Shown here: piece by piece, positions 1-11,075 of the stretch | Layout of the letters: each line of letters opens with the position of its first letter | Numbering within the stretch: the stretch's first letter is position 1 | NCBI GenBank assembly: GCA_013389025.1 | Contig: JACAED010000032.1 | Span: 1 to 43,055 of the forward strand | Source: Hydrogenophilaceae bacterium | GTDB taxonomy: Bacteria; Pseudomonadota; Gammaproteobacteria; Burkholderiales; Thiobacillaceae | Direction: 5' to 3' | Length of the DNA stretch: 43,055 nucleotides | Translations under genes and position numbers: made by a program | Notes under the pieces: model-generated | Database searches by the model: none | Told to the model about the DNA's origin: nothing | What the model saw: the letters and a program-made list of their open reading frames with translations, nothing else

Positions 1-26
1 ATCTCATCAGCGGTACACTTTGGCAT
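1..26 (-). CDS. 5' end of an unidentified gene running off the left edge
   Basis: An ATG at 26 (minus strand) opens a frame reading MPKCTADE before the window ends. A good Shine-Dalgarno sequence, GAGGAG, lies at 40-35 with normal spacing. It follows the glycosyltransferase gene (stop at 115) by 88 nt on the same strand, so it may be the third gene of that transcript. Eight codons are too few to name a product; the call rests only on the ribosome binding site and the start codon. Confidence 0.4.
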
Positions 27-90
27 CGGCACAACTCCTCGCAAAATCTTCTCGCAAGCTGATTTTATGCGGGTCTAAAGGTTGTGCCGA
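26..90. repeat. Perfect 10-bp inverted repeat over a start site
   Basis: TCGGCACAAC at 26-35 is exactly complementary to GTTGTGCCGA at 81-90, with a 45-nt loop. A second nested pair, TCATCA (4-9) and TGATGA (99-104), extends the symmetry. In the minus-strand transcript the 3' arm abuts the GAGGAG Shine-Dalgarno and touches the ATG of the left-edge gene. It could be an operator palindrome, a translational hairpin or a weak terminator; there is no U-tract. Confidence 0.45.
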
Positions 91-114
91 CCTCTCATTG
101 ATGAAATATGCGGG

Positions 115-1905
115 CTAAAGAAAAAGACTATCCCATGTATTGCGCTCTGCCCGGTAATTGAGCAGGGCCTCGACAATCTGCTGCTTGCGCCGGGCGCGAT
201 GTTCGGCTGATTGAATCTGCTGCCAGGCCGGGGCGCGCTCGCCAAAGTTGCGGTCGATGTTGTCGATGAAGGCGCGTACCTCAGCCAGTGAACTGGCTAG
301 CTTGGGCACATCCAGCCACCAGTGCCCGGCCTTGAAAACCTGTTCGTTCAATTGCCGGTTCTTTTGCACGATGGCCTCGTGTTTTTGCCGGTACAAATCG
401 AGCAGTCCGGTTTCTTTCTGATTGAGAATCTCTTCCACCCATTCACGCACAAAGGGCTGGTTCACGTCGGCGCCCTTCACCAGTTCTTCGGTGGTAAACA
501 GCATCAGGTCGCCAAAGAACTGTCTCTCGAATTCATTTGCCAGGTCGATGCCTTTTTCTTCAACCTCCACGCCGGGGCGGAAGTCGTCGTTGAGCCCCGC
601 CTCGGTGATGCGCCGGTGCAGGTTGGGCATGTTGAACGAGGCGAAGCGCGGGCCGATCTCGGCGGCAATAAGCCGCCCGGCGGTGGGGCCAGACATGCGC
701 AAGCGCAAATGCCCGAATGGGATGACGTATTTGAGCCCTGCGTAATTGACAATGGTGTTGCCGGGGTAGATGGTGCGTGCCGGACTGAGCTGGCTGAACT
801 CCCCCTTGTATTCGAACCAGGTCTTGCGCGTGAGGTGCTCGCCGAAGAAGAAGGCGTTGAGCCGCGATGCGAAATCCGCAAGACATGCCGCATGATCATG
901 TGCGCCAGCCAGCCTGCATTGATAGGGGAAAGTGGCCGGGCCGCCTTGATAGCCGAAGAGTTTGGCCAGGTCGTGATAGGCCGCGTCACCGGGTTTTTCT
1001 TGTGTGCCGTGAAACTGGCAGGGTTGTGTACTGCCCAGTCTGGTCAGGCGGGTGAAGAAGGCGATGACGTCATCAAGAAAGTTGGCGGCCATCACCGAGG
1101 GCGACACCGGCGGATCGCCCACCATCTTGCCGGTGAGCACGAGGGTATCGGTTTCGCGGAAAATTCTGTCGATGACGTGGAAGTAATTCAGCGCATACAC
1201 CGCTTCCTCTTCGCCTGACCGGGCTTGACGGTTGACACACAGGTGCTGGTCGCTGTCGATGAGGTAATACAGCGTGCGGGCCTTGTCTTCGGTGAGCTGC
1301 AGGAACTTGAGATAGCACAGATTGCGGTTGGCGGCCTGGCCCTTGAGGTAGAACCTCTCCCGCGGTTGCGTGGTGAGGAGCCGGCCAAGGCGCGCGCGCT
1401 TTTCAGCAGGCAGTGCGTGCAAGAGTTCGTATTGCTCGTCTAGGCCATAGTAAATGACCTGCAGGCCCTTGGCGCGGTATGCCTCCACCAGTTCGATGTC
1501 GCGACGGATGTTGGTTTCTTCACGGCTGTCCTCGGCAACGACGATCTTGATCTTTTTCCATGTACCGGATGTGTGGCCGCCGTAATCGAATAATGCGCAC
1601 ACCTGATAAATGCTTTCCAGGCAGGCGGCGAGATGCGGCGGACGGTCGGCGATGGGAATGCCGATGATGAAGTCGTGCCGCGTATCGTTGCCGGATCGCG
1701 CGATCAGTGCTTCCTGCTCGCGGAACAGTGCCTGGTAATCGGCCAGCAGAGCGTGGAAGTCTGCTCCCTCCGACCACATGGCCTGTTCCAGAGCGGAATA
1801 GCAATGTTCATACAACGCATTGGGGTCACAGGCTTCAGGCACGGGTGTGCCGGGCTGATAACGCGCGATACATTTCGACAGCTGCGTTGTGCTGAAACTG
1901 TTCAT
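115..1905 (-). CDS. Large GT-A fold (family 2-like) glycosyltransferase
   Basis: A 596-residue protein with no signal peptide or clear membrane helix, so probably cytosolic. A GT-A nucleotide-sugar-binding core begins near residue 79 (DFIIGIPIADRPPHLAACLE), continues with IVVAEDSREE near 121-130, and has a DxD-type metal site, YLIDSDQ, with acidic residues at 217 and 219. GQAANRN at about 189-195 precedes it. The N-terminal 75 residues and the long C-terminal half match nothing I recognise. Its ATG lies 3 nt after the stop of the thiamine diphosphate enzyme, so the two are co-transcribed and probably coupled. The donor sugar and acceptor cannot be read from the sequence. Glycosyltransferase-like activity is inferred from the fold motifs; assignment to an exact family is uncertain. 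Confidence 0.7.
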   Translation of the reverse strand: MNSFSTTQLSKCIARYQPGTPVPEACDPNALYEHCYSALEQAMWSEGADFHALLADYQALFREQEALIARSGNDTRHDFIIGIPIADRPPHLAACLESIYQVCALFDYGGHTSGTWKKIKIVVAEDSREETNIRRDIELVEAYRAKGLQVIYYGLDEQYELLHALPAEKRARLGRLLTTQPRERFYLKGQAANRNLCYLKFLQLTEDKARTLYYLIDSDQHLCVNRQARSGEEEAVYALNYFHVIDRIFRETDTLVLTGKMVGDPPVSPSVMAANFLDDVIAFFTRLTRLGSTQPCQFHGTQEKPGDAAYHDLAKLFGYQGGPATFPYQCRLAGAHDHAACLADFASRLNAFFFGEHLTRKTWFEYKGEFSQLSPARTIYPGNTIVNYAGLKYVIPFGHLRLRMSGPTAGRLIAAEIGPRFASFNMPNLHRRITEAGLNDDFRPGVEVEEKGIDLANEFERQFFGDLMLFTTEELVKGADVNQPFVREWVEEILNQKETGLLDLYRQKHEAIVQKNRQLNEQVFKAGHWWLDVPKLASSLAEVRAFIDNIDRNFGERAPAWQQIQSAEHRARRKQQIVEALLNYRAERNTWDSLFL

Positions 1906-1908
1906 GCT

Positions 1909-3576
1909 TCAGCGTCGGGACGAATAGTTGGGGTATGCGTCCTGGTCAATTAGCACTTCGATGAGGTTGATGCCCTGGAGAAAATCCAGCGCCGACAGCT
2001 TCGCCAGGTCATGCTCGCTTTCCACCCGAACATGGTGGATGCCGAAGGACTTTGCCAGCAGGGCGTAGTCCGGGTTGGTGAAGTCGCAATCGATGAAGCG
2101 GTCCCGGTAGAGATGATGCTGGTTTTTGCGGATGAGGCCCATGGTGTTGTTGTTGAACAGCACCACGTTGAGCGGGATGTTGTAGTTGACCGCGGTCATG
2201 ATTTCCATGGCGCACATGTGGAAGCCGCCGTCGCCAATCATGGCGAACACGGGGTGTCTGACGGCGCACCTGGCGCCGATGGCGGCGGGAATGGCATGGC
2301 CCAGAGAGGAAATGCCGGTATTGGGGTAGAAGCGATCCTTGCCTGATACACGGTAAAAATTTTGCGCAAAGACGATGTTATCGTCGAACATGACCAGGCC
2401 ATCGGGAAACTGCTGTTCCAGCCAGCGGTAAAAAGCACGAACCTGGTCGAATTTTGCATCGAAGATGGTCTTGCCTTCGGCATCAGCCTGTTCCTGCGCG
2501 TTTTTGATGAAGACGGCGACATCGACCGGCGCCTTGGCCGCGACATTCTTTGCTTGCAAAGCAGAATCAAGCGCCCTGAGATAGGCGCCCAGGTCGGTGT
2601 GCACCACCAGATCGGCACGGAAAACCTTTTCCAGTTGCTGGGCGCTGTTGTCGACCTGGATTAGTTTTTTTCCAGCCAGCAGGTTCTTGTCCCATACATA
2701 ACTTGTGCGTTCGTTGAATCCTGCACCCAGCACCATCACCAGATCGGCTTCCTGCTCCAGATAGCGCAGGGCATGGCCGCCGGAGGTGACGCCCAGGCTG
2801 CCAAGAGAGAGAGGAGAGCGTTCGTCGACGGCGCCTTTGGCTTTCAGGCTGCTGGTGACCGGGATGTTCAGCCGCTCGCTGATATTGCGCAGGGCTTCCT
2901 GCGCGCCGGCGCGGATGCAGCCATAACCGGCGATGATGAGAGGGCGCCGGGCCTCGCGCAGAAGTTCCACGCTGTTGTCGATGTGGTGCCCGGCAACGAA
3001 GTATTCGTTTCTTGCGCTGCTGAAGGTGATGTCGTCGAGTATTGATGCATCCACCAATTCTTTCTGGATGTTGTAGGGGATGCTCAGCACCACGGGGCCG
3101 GGCGTTTTGGACAGCAGGTGCTTGGCCGCCTGGTTGAGCACGGTGGCCAGGTAATCGGTGCGTTCGATCAGCTTGTGGTAGCGGGTAATGCCGGCGAACA
3201 GGGCCACCTGGTCGATGCTGCCGCCTTCGCCGGAGCTTTCCTGCAGGCCACCCTTGCCGAAGATGTAGGTGGGCGCCTCGCCGGTGATGGCGAGTACCGG
3301 CAGGTGGTCGGCATAGGCGCTGGCAATGGCGGTGACCAGATTGGTCGCCCCCGGCCCGGCGGTGGTGATACACGCGCCGACTCCGCCGGTGACGCGGGCA
3401 TGGCCGCCTGCCATGAAGGCCGCGGCCTGCTCGTGCTTGACCAGCAGGGATTTGATTTTCGAATCATAGAGCGCATCGTAGACCGGCAGGATGTGCGAAC
3501 CCGGGATGCCGAAGATGCATTCGACACCCAATCGCTCCATGTATCTGACGATCAGTTCGCTGACGGGAATTTGCAT
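1909..3576 (-). CDS. Thiamine diphosphate-dependent enzyme, acetolactate synthase-like
   Basis: A 555-residue member of the ThDP decarboxylase/ligase family. The start is the ATG at 3576 (MQIPVSELIVRYMERLG); the longer open frame upstream does not look like protein. The N-terminal Pyr domain carries the catalytic glutamate E49 in KHEQAAAFMAGG, and the C-terminal PP domain carries the ThDP motif GDG at about 448 through NNN at about 475. A central FAD/DHAP-synthase-like domain is also present. Acetolactate synthase (IlvB) is the closest broad match, but no IlvN regulatory subunit is adjacent and the gene is paired with a glycosyltransferase, so a role outside branched-chain synthesis is as likely. 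Other family members that fit are glyoxylate carboligase- or sulfopyruvate decarboxylase-type enzymes. It is divergent from aroC. Confidence 0.8.
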   Translation of the reverse strand: MQIPVSELIVRYMERLGVECIFGIPGSHILPVYDALYDSKIKSLLVKHEQAAAFMAGGHARVTGGVGACITTAGPGATNLVTAIASAYADHLPVLAITGEAPTYIFGKGGLQESSGEGGSIDQVALFAGITRYHKLIERTDYLATVLNQAAKHLLSKTPGPVVLSIPYNIQKELVDASILDDITFSSARNEYFVAGHHIDNSVELLREARRPLIIAGYGCIRAGAQEALRNISERLNIPVTSSLKAKGAVDERSPLSLGSLGVTSGGHALRYLEQEADLVMVLGAGFNERTSYVWDKNLLAGKKLIQVDNSAQQLEKVFRADLVVHTDLGAYLRALDSALQAKNVAAKAPVDVAVFIKNAQEQADAEGKTIFDAKFDQVRAFYRWLEQQFPDGLVMFDDNIVFAQNFYRVSGKDRFYPNTGISSLGHAIPAAIGARCAVRHPVFAMIGDGGFHMCAMEIMTAVNYNIPLNVVLFNNNTMGLIRKNQHHLYRDRFIDCDFTNPDYALLAKSFGIHHVRVESEHDLAKLSALDFLQGINLIEVLIDQDAYPNYSSRR

Positions 3577-3674
3577 GTTGCAGATATTGTGAAAGCGTCT
3601 TTCCGAATGGGCGATTTGAACACAAGATTCCAGTACAGGGAAAGCGCGGCAGTCAAGGTAGCCGGAGCCAGGTT

Positions 3675-3683
3675 TGGTAGAAT
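3675..3683 (+). promoter_or_regulatory. Putative extended -10 promoter for aroC
   Basis: TGGTAGAAT is a TGn extended -10 element ending about 30 nt before the aroC ATG, in the 137-nt gap shared with the divergent ThDP-enzyme gene. No good -35 box is seen, which is acceptable for an extended -10. Assigned by eye only. Confidence 0.38.
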
Positions 3684-3713
3684 GGCGCATCACAATACAT
3701 ATCGGCCCAGCCC

Positions 3714-4814
3714 ATGTCCGGCAGCACACTCGGCAAACTTTTCTGCGTCACGGTTTTTGGCGAATCGCACGGCCCGGCCATCGGCTGCGTGGTGGATGGC
3801 TGCCCGCCGGGGATGGAGCTGAACGAAGCTGATATCCGGCACGATCTGGACCGGCGCAAGCCCGGTACCTCGCGTCACGTCACCCAGCGGCAGGAATCGG
3901 ACACGGCGGAAATTCTTTCCGGCGTGTTTGATGGCAAAACCACCGGCACGCCCATCGCGCTCTTGATCCGCAACGAAGACCAGCGCAGCAAGGACTACGG
4001 CAACATCGCCGATACCTTCCGTCCCGGCCATGCCGATTACACCTACACGCAGAAATACGGCTTCCGCGATTTTCGCGGCGGCGGGCGCTCGTCCGCGCGG
4101 CTTACCGCGCCCATCGTCGGCGCGGGCGCGATTGCCAAGAAATGGCTGAAGGAAAAATACGGCGTGGTCATTCGCGGCTACATGTCCGCCTTGGGGCCCA
4201 TCGACTTGCCGTTCGGGTCGTGGGATGAAGTCGGCAACAATGCCTTCTTCTCGCCCTGTGCTGGCAAGGTAGCGGAACTGGAAGCCTACATGGATGCGCT
4301 GCGCAAATCCGGCGATTCGGTCGGCGCGAAAATCACCGTGGTGGCCGAGAACGTACCCGTAGGGCTGGGCGAGCCGCTTTACGACAAGCTCGATGCCGAT
4401 CTCGCGCATGCGCTGATGGGATTGAACGCGGTGAAAGGCGTAGAGATTGGCGATGGCATGCAGGCCGCGCGGCAGAAGGGCACCGAACACCGCGACGAAA
4501 TCACGCCGCAAGGGTTTTTGAGTAATCACGCGGGTGGCGTGCTCGGCGGCATTTCCACCGGGCAGCCCATCGTGGCGCACATCGCCATCAAACCCACGTC
4601 CTCCATCCGCCTGCCGGGGCAGTCGATCAATCTAAGGGGCGAACCCATCGAAGTCGTCACCCACGGCCGCCACGATCCCTGTGTCGGCATCCGCGCCACG
4701 CCGATCGCCGAGGCGCTCATGGCGATTGTCATCATGGATCATGCGTTGCGGCATCGGGGGCAATGTGGAGATGTGGCGTGCGGGACGCCAATCATCAAGG
4801 GCCAGGTGGAGTAG
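3714..4814 (+). CDS. aroC: Chorismate synthase
   Basis: A 366-residue enzyme of the usual length that converts 5-enolpyruvylshikimate 3-phosphate to chorismate using reduced FMN, the last common step to aromatic amino acids, folate and quinones. Family signatures are clear: [18 protein letters not shown] near residue 17, [13 protein letters not shown] near 47, the GGGRSSAR motif near 123, and [16 protein letters not shown] near the C-terminus. It stands alone between a divergent and a convergent gene. The start at 3714 gives the standard N-terminus ([10 protein letters not shown]); the ribosome binding site in front of it is weak. Confidence 0.98.
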   Translation: MSGSTLGKLFCVTVFGESHGPAIGCVVDGCPPGMELNEADIRHDLDRRKPGTSRHVTQRQESDTAEILSGVFDGKTTGTPIALLIRNEDQRSKDYGNIADTFRPGHADYTYTQKYGFRDFRGGGRSSARLTAPIVGAGAIAKKWLKEKYGVVIRGYMSALGPIDLPFGSWDEVGNNAFFSPCAGKVAELEAYMDALRKSGDSVGAKITVVAENVPVGLGEPLYDKLDADLAHALMGLNAVKGVEIGDGMQAARQKGTEHRDEITPQGFLSNHAGGVLGGISTGQPIVAHIAIKPTSSIRLPGQSINLRGEPIEVVTHGRHDPCVGIRATPIAEALMAIVIMDHALRHRGQCGDVACGTPIIKGQVE

Positions 4815-4915
4815 GCGGCAATAAGCTCAGCGCATTGCGCCGATGCGCATGGGCACAAAAAGTTTCTGCGCCATTTACGCGAAAGCCCGGTCGATTCCCT
4901 GCATCACCACGCATT

Positions 4916-7534
<2,619 letters not shown>

Positions 7535-7579
7535 GATCAACCCGATTCAATTGATGGATTTCAAGGATAATCCAGCTCC

Positions 7580-8725
7580 ATGAAAGATGTTCCTTACTGG
7601 CGGCTGTCCGGTTTCTATTTTTTCTATTTCGCCTTTGTTGGCGCGATGGCGCCGTTCTGGGGGCTGTATCTCAAGTCGCTGTCGTTCAACGCCTTCCAAA
7701 TTGGTGTCTTGATGTCGCTGTTGCAGGTGATGCGCATCTTCGCGCCCAATATCTGGGGACATGTGGCCGACCACAGCGGAAAAAAGGTCGTCATTGTGCA
7801 GTTTGCCGCACTGGGCAGTCTGCTTTGCTACGTCGGCGTGTTTTTCGGCACTTCGTTCTGGTGGCTGTTTGCGGTCATGGCCAGCATGAGCTTTTTCTGG
7901 AGCGCGTCGCTGCCGCTGGTGGAGGCGATGACGCTCTCGCACCTGAAGGACAACACGCATCACTACGGAAAAGTTAGGCTGTGGGGTTCCATCGGTTTCA
8001 TTGTCGTGGTGCTGGGTCTGGGTTACTGGTTCGATTTCAGGCCGGTGACGGATTTGCTTTGGGCAGTATTGGGCTTCATGATCGGTATCGTGCTGTTTGC
8101 AAGGCAAATTCCCGAGGCCGAAATCGAGCCGCATGACACCGATCATCTGCCCGTCTGGCACATTGTGAGGCGACCCGAGGTGTGGTCACTGCTGGGCGCG
8201 TGCTTCCTGATGGCGGCGGCGCATGGTCCGTATTACACCTTCTATTCAATCTATCTGGTTGATCACGGTTATGCGAAATCGACGGTGGGCTGGCTGTGGG
8301 CGCTGGGGGTGATCTGCGAAATCGGCGTGTTTTTGTGGATGCCGCGCATTAGCCACCATTTCAAACTGGAAACCATCCTGCTCGCCACTTTTGCCATTGC
8401 CGTGCTGCGATTCCTGCTGATTGCCTGGGCGGTGGATAGCCTGCCGGCGGTACTGTTTGCCCAGGTTCTGCATGCGGCCACTTTTGGCGCCTATCACTCG
8501 GCGGCGGTGGCGCTGATTCACCAGCATTTCAAGGGCCGCCATCAGGCTCGGGGGCAGGGCTTGTACAACAGCATGGCCTTTGGCGCCGGCGGCACACTGG
8601 GTGGCCTGTATGCCGGCGCGGCGTGGGAAGGGCTGGGCGCGGAAATCACCTTCAGCATGGCTGCTGTGTGCGCGGGACTGGCATTTCTGCTGGTGCGCCT
8701 GAAAGGCAAGCCGCCAAACCCCTGA
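7580..8725 (+). CDS. MFS permease of the HcaT/LacY-like (MFS_1_like) group
   Basis: A 381-residue integral membrane protein with about 12 hydrophobic segments. The N-terminus (YWRLSGFYFFYFAFVGAMAP) and the conserved G-x-x-A-D-x-x-G-K-K-type loop between helices 2 and 3 (WGHVADHSGKK, near residue 70) mark the major facilitator superfamily, and the overall look is that of the 3-phenylpropionate/nucleoside-proton-symporter-like branch. The HPP/LacY-like family name is inferred; the substrate is unknown. The 45-nt divergent gap to the Ca2+ ATPase probably holds both promoters. The stop lies about 60 nt before leuC. Confidence 0.85.
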   Translation: MKDVPYWRLSGFYFFYFAFVGAMAPFWGLYLKSLSFNAFQIGVLMSLLQVMRIFAPNIWGHVADHSGKKVVIVQFAALGSLLCYVGVFFGTSFWWLFAVMASMSFFWSASLPLVEAMTLSHLKDNTHHYGKVRLWGSIGFIVVVLGLGYWFDFRPVTDLLWAVLGFMIGIVLFARQIPEAEIEPHDTDHLPVWHIVRRPEVWSLLGACFLMAAAHGPYYTFYSIYLVDHGYAKSTVGWLWALGVICEIGVFLWMPRISHHFKLETILLATFAIAVLRFLLIAWAVDSLPAVLFAQVLHAATFGAYHSAAVALIHQHFKGRHQARGQGLYNSMAFGAGGTLGGLYAGAAWEGLGAEITFSMAAVCAGLAFLLVRLKGKPPNP

Positions 8726-8754
8726 ACCCCGGTGCGGATGGCCGGTCAGACCGG

Positions 8755-8760
8755 TATAAT
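8755..8760 (+). promoter_or_regulatory. Putative -10 box (TATAAT) for the leu operon
   Basis: A consensus TATAAT sits 29 nt before the leuC ATG. The preceding 13 bases form a small palindrome (CCGGT-CAG-ACCGG, 8742-8754), which could instead belong to the 3' end of the MFS gene. No convincing -35 box lies 16-18 nt upstream, so this is only a candidate. Confidence 0.38.
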
Positions 8761-8789
8761 CCTTGGTTTTCAGATTCTTATCGCAGTCC

Positions 8790-10193
8790 ATGTCCGGCCG
8801 CACGCTTTACGACAAACTCTGGGATGCCCACGTGGTGCATACCGAACCCGATGGCACCTCGCTGCTTTATATCGACCGCCATCTGGTGCATGAGGTCACC
8901 AGTCCGCAGGCATTCGAGGGCTTGAAGCTCGCCCATCGCAAGCCCTGGCGCACGGGTTCGGCCGTAGCCGTGCCCGATCACAACGTACCGACCACCGATC
9001 GCAGCAAGGGCATTGCTGATCCCGTTTCGCGCTTGCAGGTGGAAACGCTGGACACCAACTGCGCCGAATTCGGCATCACCGAATTCAAAATGAATGACAT
9101 CCGCCAGGGCATCGTCCACGTCATCGGGCCTGAAGAAGGGCTCACCCTGCCCGGCATGACGGTGGTGTGCGGCGATTCGCATACCTCGACACACGGTGCC
9201 TTTGGCGCCTTGGCGCATGGGATCGGCACCTCGGAAGTCGAACATGTGCTGGCCACGCAATGCCTGTGGCAGAAGAAATCCAAAGCCATGTTGATCCGGG
9301 TTGAAGGCGAACTGGGCCGCGGCGTGACTGCCAAGGACGTGGCGTTGGCCATCATCGGCGAAATCGGCACGGCAGGGGGCACGGGCTATGCCGTGGAGTT
9401 TGCCGGTTCGGCCATTCGCAGCCTCTCCATGGAAGGGCGCATGACACTGTGCAACATGGCCATCGAAGCGGGCGCGCGCGCCGGCATGGTGGCCGTGGAC
9501 GACAAAACCATCGAATACTTTCGCGGCCGGCCCTTTGCTCCCAAAGGCGAGCTGTTCGAGCGGGCAGCGGCCTACTGGAAAACCCTGGTGTCGGATGAGG
9601 AGGCAAAATTCGATGCCGAATTCGTGCTCGATGCGACGAGGATCAAACCACAGGTGACCTGGGGCACCTCGCCTGAAATGGTCGTGACGGTGGATGGCAA
9701 GGTGCCCGATCCTGCCGATGCGCCCAGTGAGGTCAAAAAACACGACTGGGAGCGCGCGCTCAAATACATGGGCCTTGAGGCTGGCACAGCCATCGAACAC
9801 ATTGCCATCGATAAGGTCTTCATCGGCTCGTGCACCAATTCCCGCATCGAAGATTTGCGCGAGGCGGCAGCGGTGGTCAAGGGCAAAAAGAAAGCCGCCA
9901 ATGTCAAGCTGGCGATGGTGGTGCCCGGTTCCGGCCTGGTGAAACAGCAGGCGGAACAGGAAGGGCTGGACAAAATTTTTCTCGATGCCGGATTTGAATG
10001 GCGCGAGCCAGGCTGTTCCATGTGCCTGGCCATGAATGCCGACCGGCTGGAGCCGGGTGAACGCTGCGCGTCCACCTCCAACCGGAATTTCGAGGGCCGG
10101 CAGGGCGCGGGCGGGCGTACTCATCTTGTAAGCCCGGCCATGGCCGCCGCCGCGGGTATTGCCGGGCACTTTGTCGATGTCAGGAATTTTTAA
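8790..10193 (+). CDS. leuC: 3-isopropylmalate dehydratase large subunit
   Basis: A 467-residue aconitase-family subunit that works with LeuD to isomerise 2-isopropylmalate to 3-isopropylmalate in leucine synthesis. The three [4Fe-4S] ligands are visible: C348 in GSCTNSR, and C409 and C412 in GCSMC. The N-terminus [16 protein letters not shown] at ATG 8790 is the family standard; nine more open codons upstream are not homologous. It starts the leuC-ecn-leuD-leuB-asd series. The stop TAA is itself part of the TAAGGAGAAC that serves as ribosome binding site for the next small gene. Confidence 0.98.
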   Translation: MSGRTLYDKLWDAHVVHTEPDGTSLLYIDRHLVHEVTSPQAFEGLKLAHRKPWRTGSAVAVPDHNVPTTDRSKGIADPVSRLQVETLDTNCAEFGITEFKMNDIRQGIVHVIGPEEGLTLPGMTVVCGDSHTSTHGAFGALAHGIGTSEVEHVLATQCLWQKKSKAMLIRVEGELGRGVTAKDVALAIIGEIGTAGGTGYAVEFAGSAIRSLSMEGRMTLCNMAIEAGARAGMVAVDDKTIEYFRGRPFAPKGELFERAAAYWKTLVSDEEAKFDAEFVLDATRIKPQVTWGTSPEMVVTVDGKVPDPADAPSEVKKHDWERALKYMGLEAGTAIEHIAIDKVFIGSCTNSRIEDLREAAAVVKGKKKAANVKLAMVVPGSGLVKQQAEQEGLDKIFLDAGFEWREPGCSMCLAMNADRLEPGERCASTSNRNFEGRQGAGGRTHLVSPAMAAAAGIAGHFVDVRNF

Positions 10194-10200
10194 GGAGAAC

Positions 10201-10332
10201 ATGATGCGAATTCTGCTGAGCATACTGGTCATGATGGGCGTGGTTTCCCTGTCTGCCTGCAATACCGTTCGCGGCATTGGCCAGGATATCGAAAAGGCTG
10301 GAGAATCCATCCAGAAAGCCGGCAGCAAGTAA
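10201..10332 (+). CDS. Entericidin-like small lipoprotein
   Basis: A 43-residue protein starting MMRILLSILVMMGVVSLSAC. It has a short basic start, a hydrophobic stretch and a lipobox LSAC with the acylated Cys at position 20. The mature part (NTVRGIGQDIEKAGESIQKA) is the typical entericidin A/B body. A strong Shine-Dalgarno AAGGAG precedes it. Entericidins are tiny envelope lipoproteins first described as a toxin-antidote pair in E. coli; here there is one copy only, so an envelope or stress role is more likely. It fills the whole leuC-leuD gap, and its stop TAA abuts the leuD ATG with no spacer. Confidence 0.85.
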   Translation: MMRILLSILVMMGVVSLSACNTVRGIGQDIEKAGESIQKAGSK

Positions 10333-10971
10333 ATGCGCGCCTTTAGCCAGCATACCGGCTTGGTGGCGCCGCTGGATCGCGCCAACGTCGATACCGATGC
10401 GATTATCCCTAAGCAGTTCCTGAAGTCGATCAAACGTTCGGGCTTTGGCCCCAATCTGTTTGACGAATGGCGTTATCTCGATGTGGGCGAGCCGGGGCAG
10501 GATTGCAGCACGCGTCCGCTCAATCCCGACTTCGTGCTCAATCAACCGCGCTATCAGGGTGCGTCGATCCTGCTGGCGCGGGAAAATTTTGGCTGCGGCT
10601 CCAGCCGTGAACATGCCCCGTGGGCGCTGGAAGATTATGGCTTTCGTGCCATTATCGCGCCCAGCTTTGCCGACATTTTCTATAACAACTGTTTCAAGAA
10701 CGGCATCCTGCCCATCGTGCTGGATGCAGCGATCGTGGACAGGCTGTTCAAGGAATGTGAAACCAGCGAAGGCTATGCATTGACGGTTGACCTGGACAGG
10801 CAAACCGTGACCACCCCAGGCGGCGAAGCGATCGGTTTCGAGGTTGATGCCGGGCGCAAATACCGCCTGTTGAATGGGCTGGATGACATCGGCCTGACCT
10901 TGCTCCTTAGCGACAAGATCAAGGCATATGAAGAACGGCGCAAAGTCGAAGCGCCGTGGTTGTTTGCTTGA
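10333..10971 (+). CDS. leuD: 3-isopropylmalate dehydratase small subunit
   Basis: A 212-residue swivel-domain subunit that pairs with LeuC. Recognisable blocks are [13 protein letters not shown] near residue 20, [20 protein letters not shown] near 82-101, and [19 protein letters not shown] near 110. The length is normal for the proteobacterial bifunctional form. The ATG directly follows the stop of the entericidin-like gene, so translation is probably coupled. After its stop the 104-nt gap to leuB is occupied by a palindromic repeat. Confidence 0.98.
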   Translation: MRAFSQHTGLVAPLDRANVDTDAIIPKQFLKSIKRSGFGPNLFDEWRYLDVGEPGQDCSTRPLNPDFVLNQPRYQGASILLARENFGCGSSREHAPWALEDYGFRAIIAPSFADIFYNNCFKNGILPIVLDAAIVDRLFKECETSEGYALTVDLDRQTVTTPGGEAIGFEVDAGRKYRLLNGLDDIGLTLLLSDKIKAYEERRKVEAPWLFA

Positions 10972-10981
10972 TGTGATTAGA

Positions 10982-11053
10982 AAGGAAGGAACGGGAGGTA
11001 AGAGGGTACGTCTTTCCAATGTATTCCTCCCTTACCTCTTATGCCTCCCTGTT
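10982..11053. repeat. Dispersed palindromic repeat, family B, copy 1
   Basis: An imperfect hairpin of about 72 nt between leuD and leuB. The left arm contains GGGAGGTAAGAGGG and the right arm CCTCCCTTACCTCTT, which are largely complementary. The same design recurs at 21269-21338 with about three quarters of positions shared. Both copies lie between genes of the biosynthetic block. It is probably a mobile palindromic repeat that persists in intergenic space; it could also act as a transcript-stabilising or attenuating hairpin. Confidence 0.65.
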
Positions 11054-11075
11054 GAAACTTGTGTAGGTTGATGAG

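Noticed and set aside
3577-3729. An N-terminal extension of 51 residues on the ThDP enzyme
   Set aside because: The extension is Cys/Arg-rich, would overlap the aroC start, and family members begin at the M at 3576.
3690-4580. A 296-codon minus-strand frame opposite aroC
   Set aside because: Antisense shadow of a certain gene with the same residue bias as other shadows and no homology I recognise.
8778-10454. A 558-codon open frame on the minus strand opposite leuC, the entericidin-like gene and part of leuD
   Set aside because: It is an antisense shadow caused by codon bias of the GC-rich plus-strand genes. It has no recognisable domain, is His/Arg/Gly-rich and lacks a ribosome binding site, while leuC and leuD are beyond doubt.
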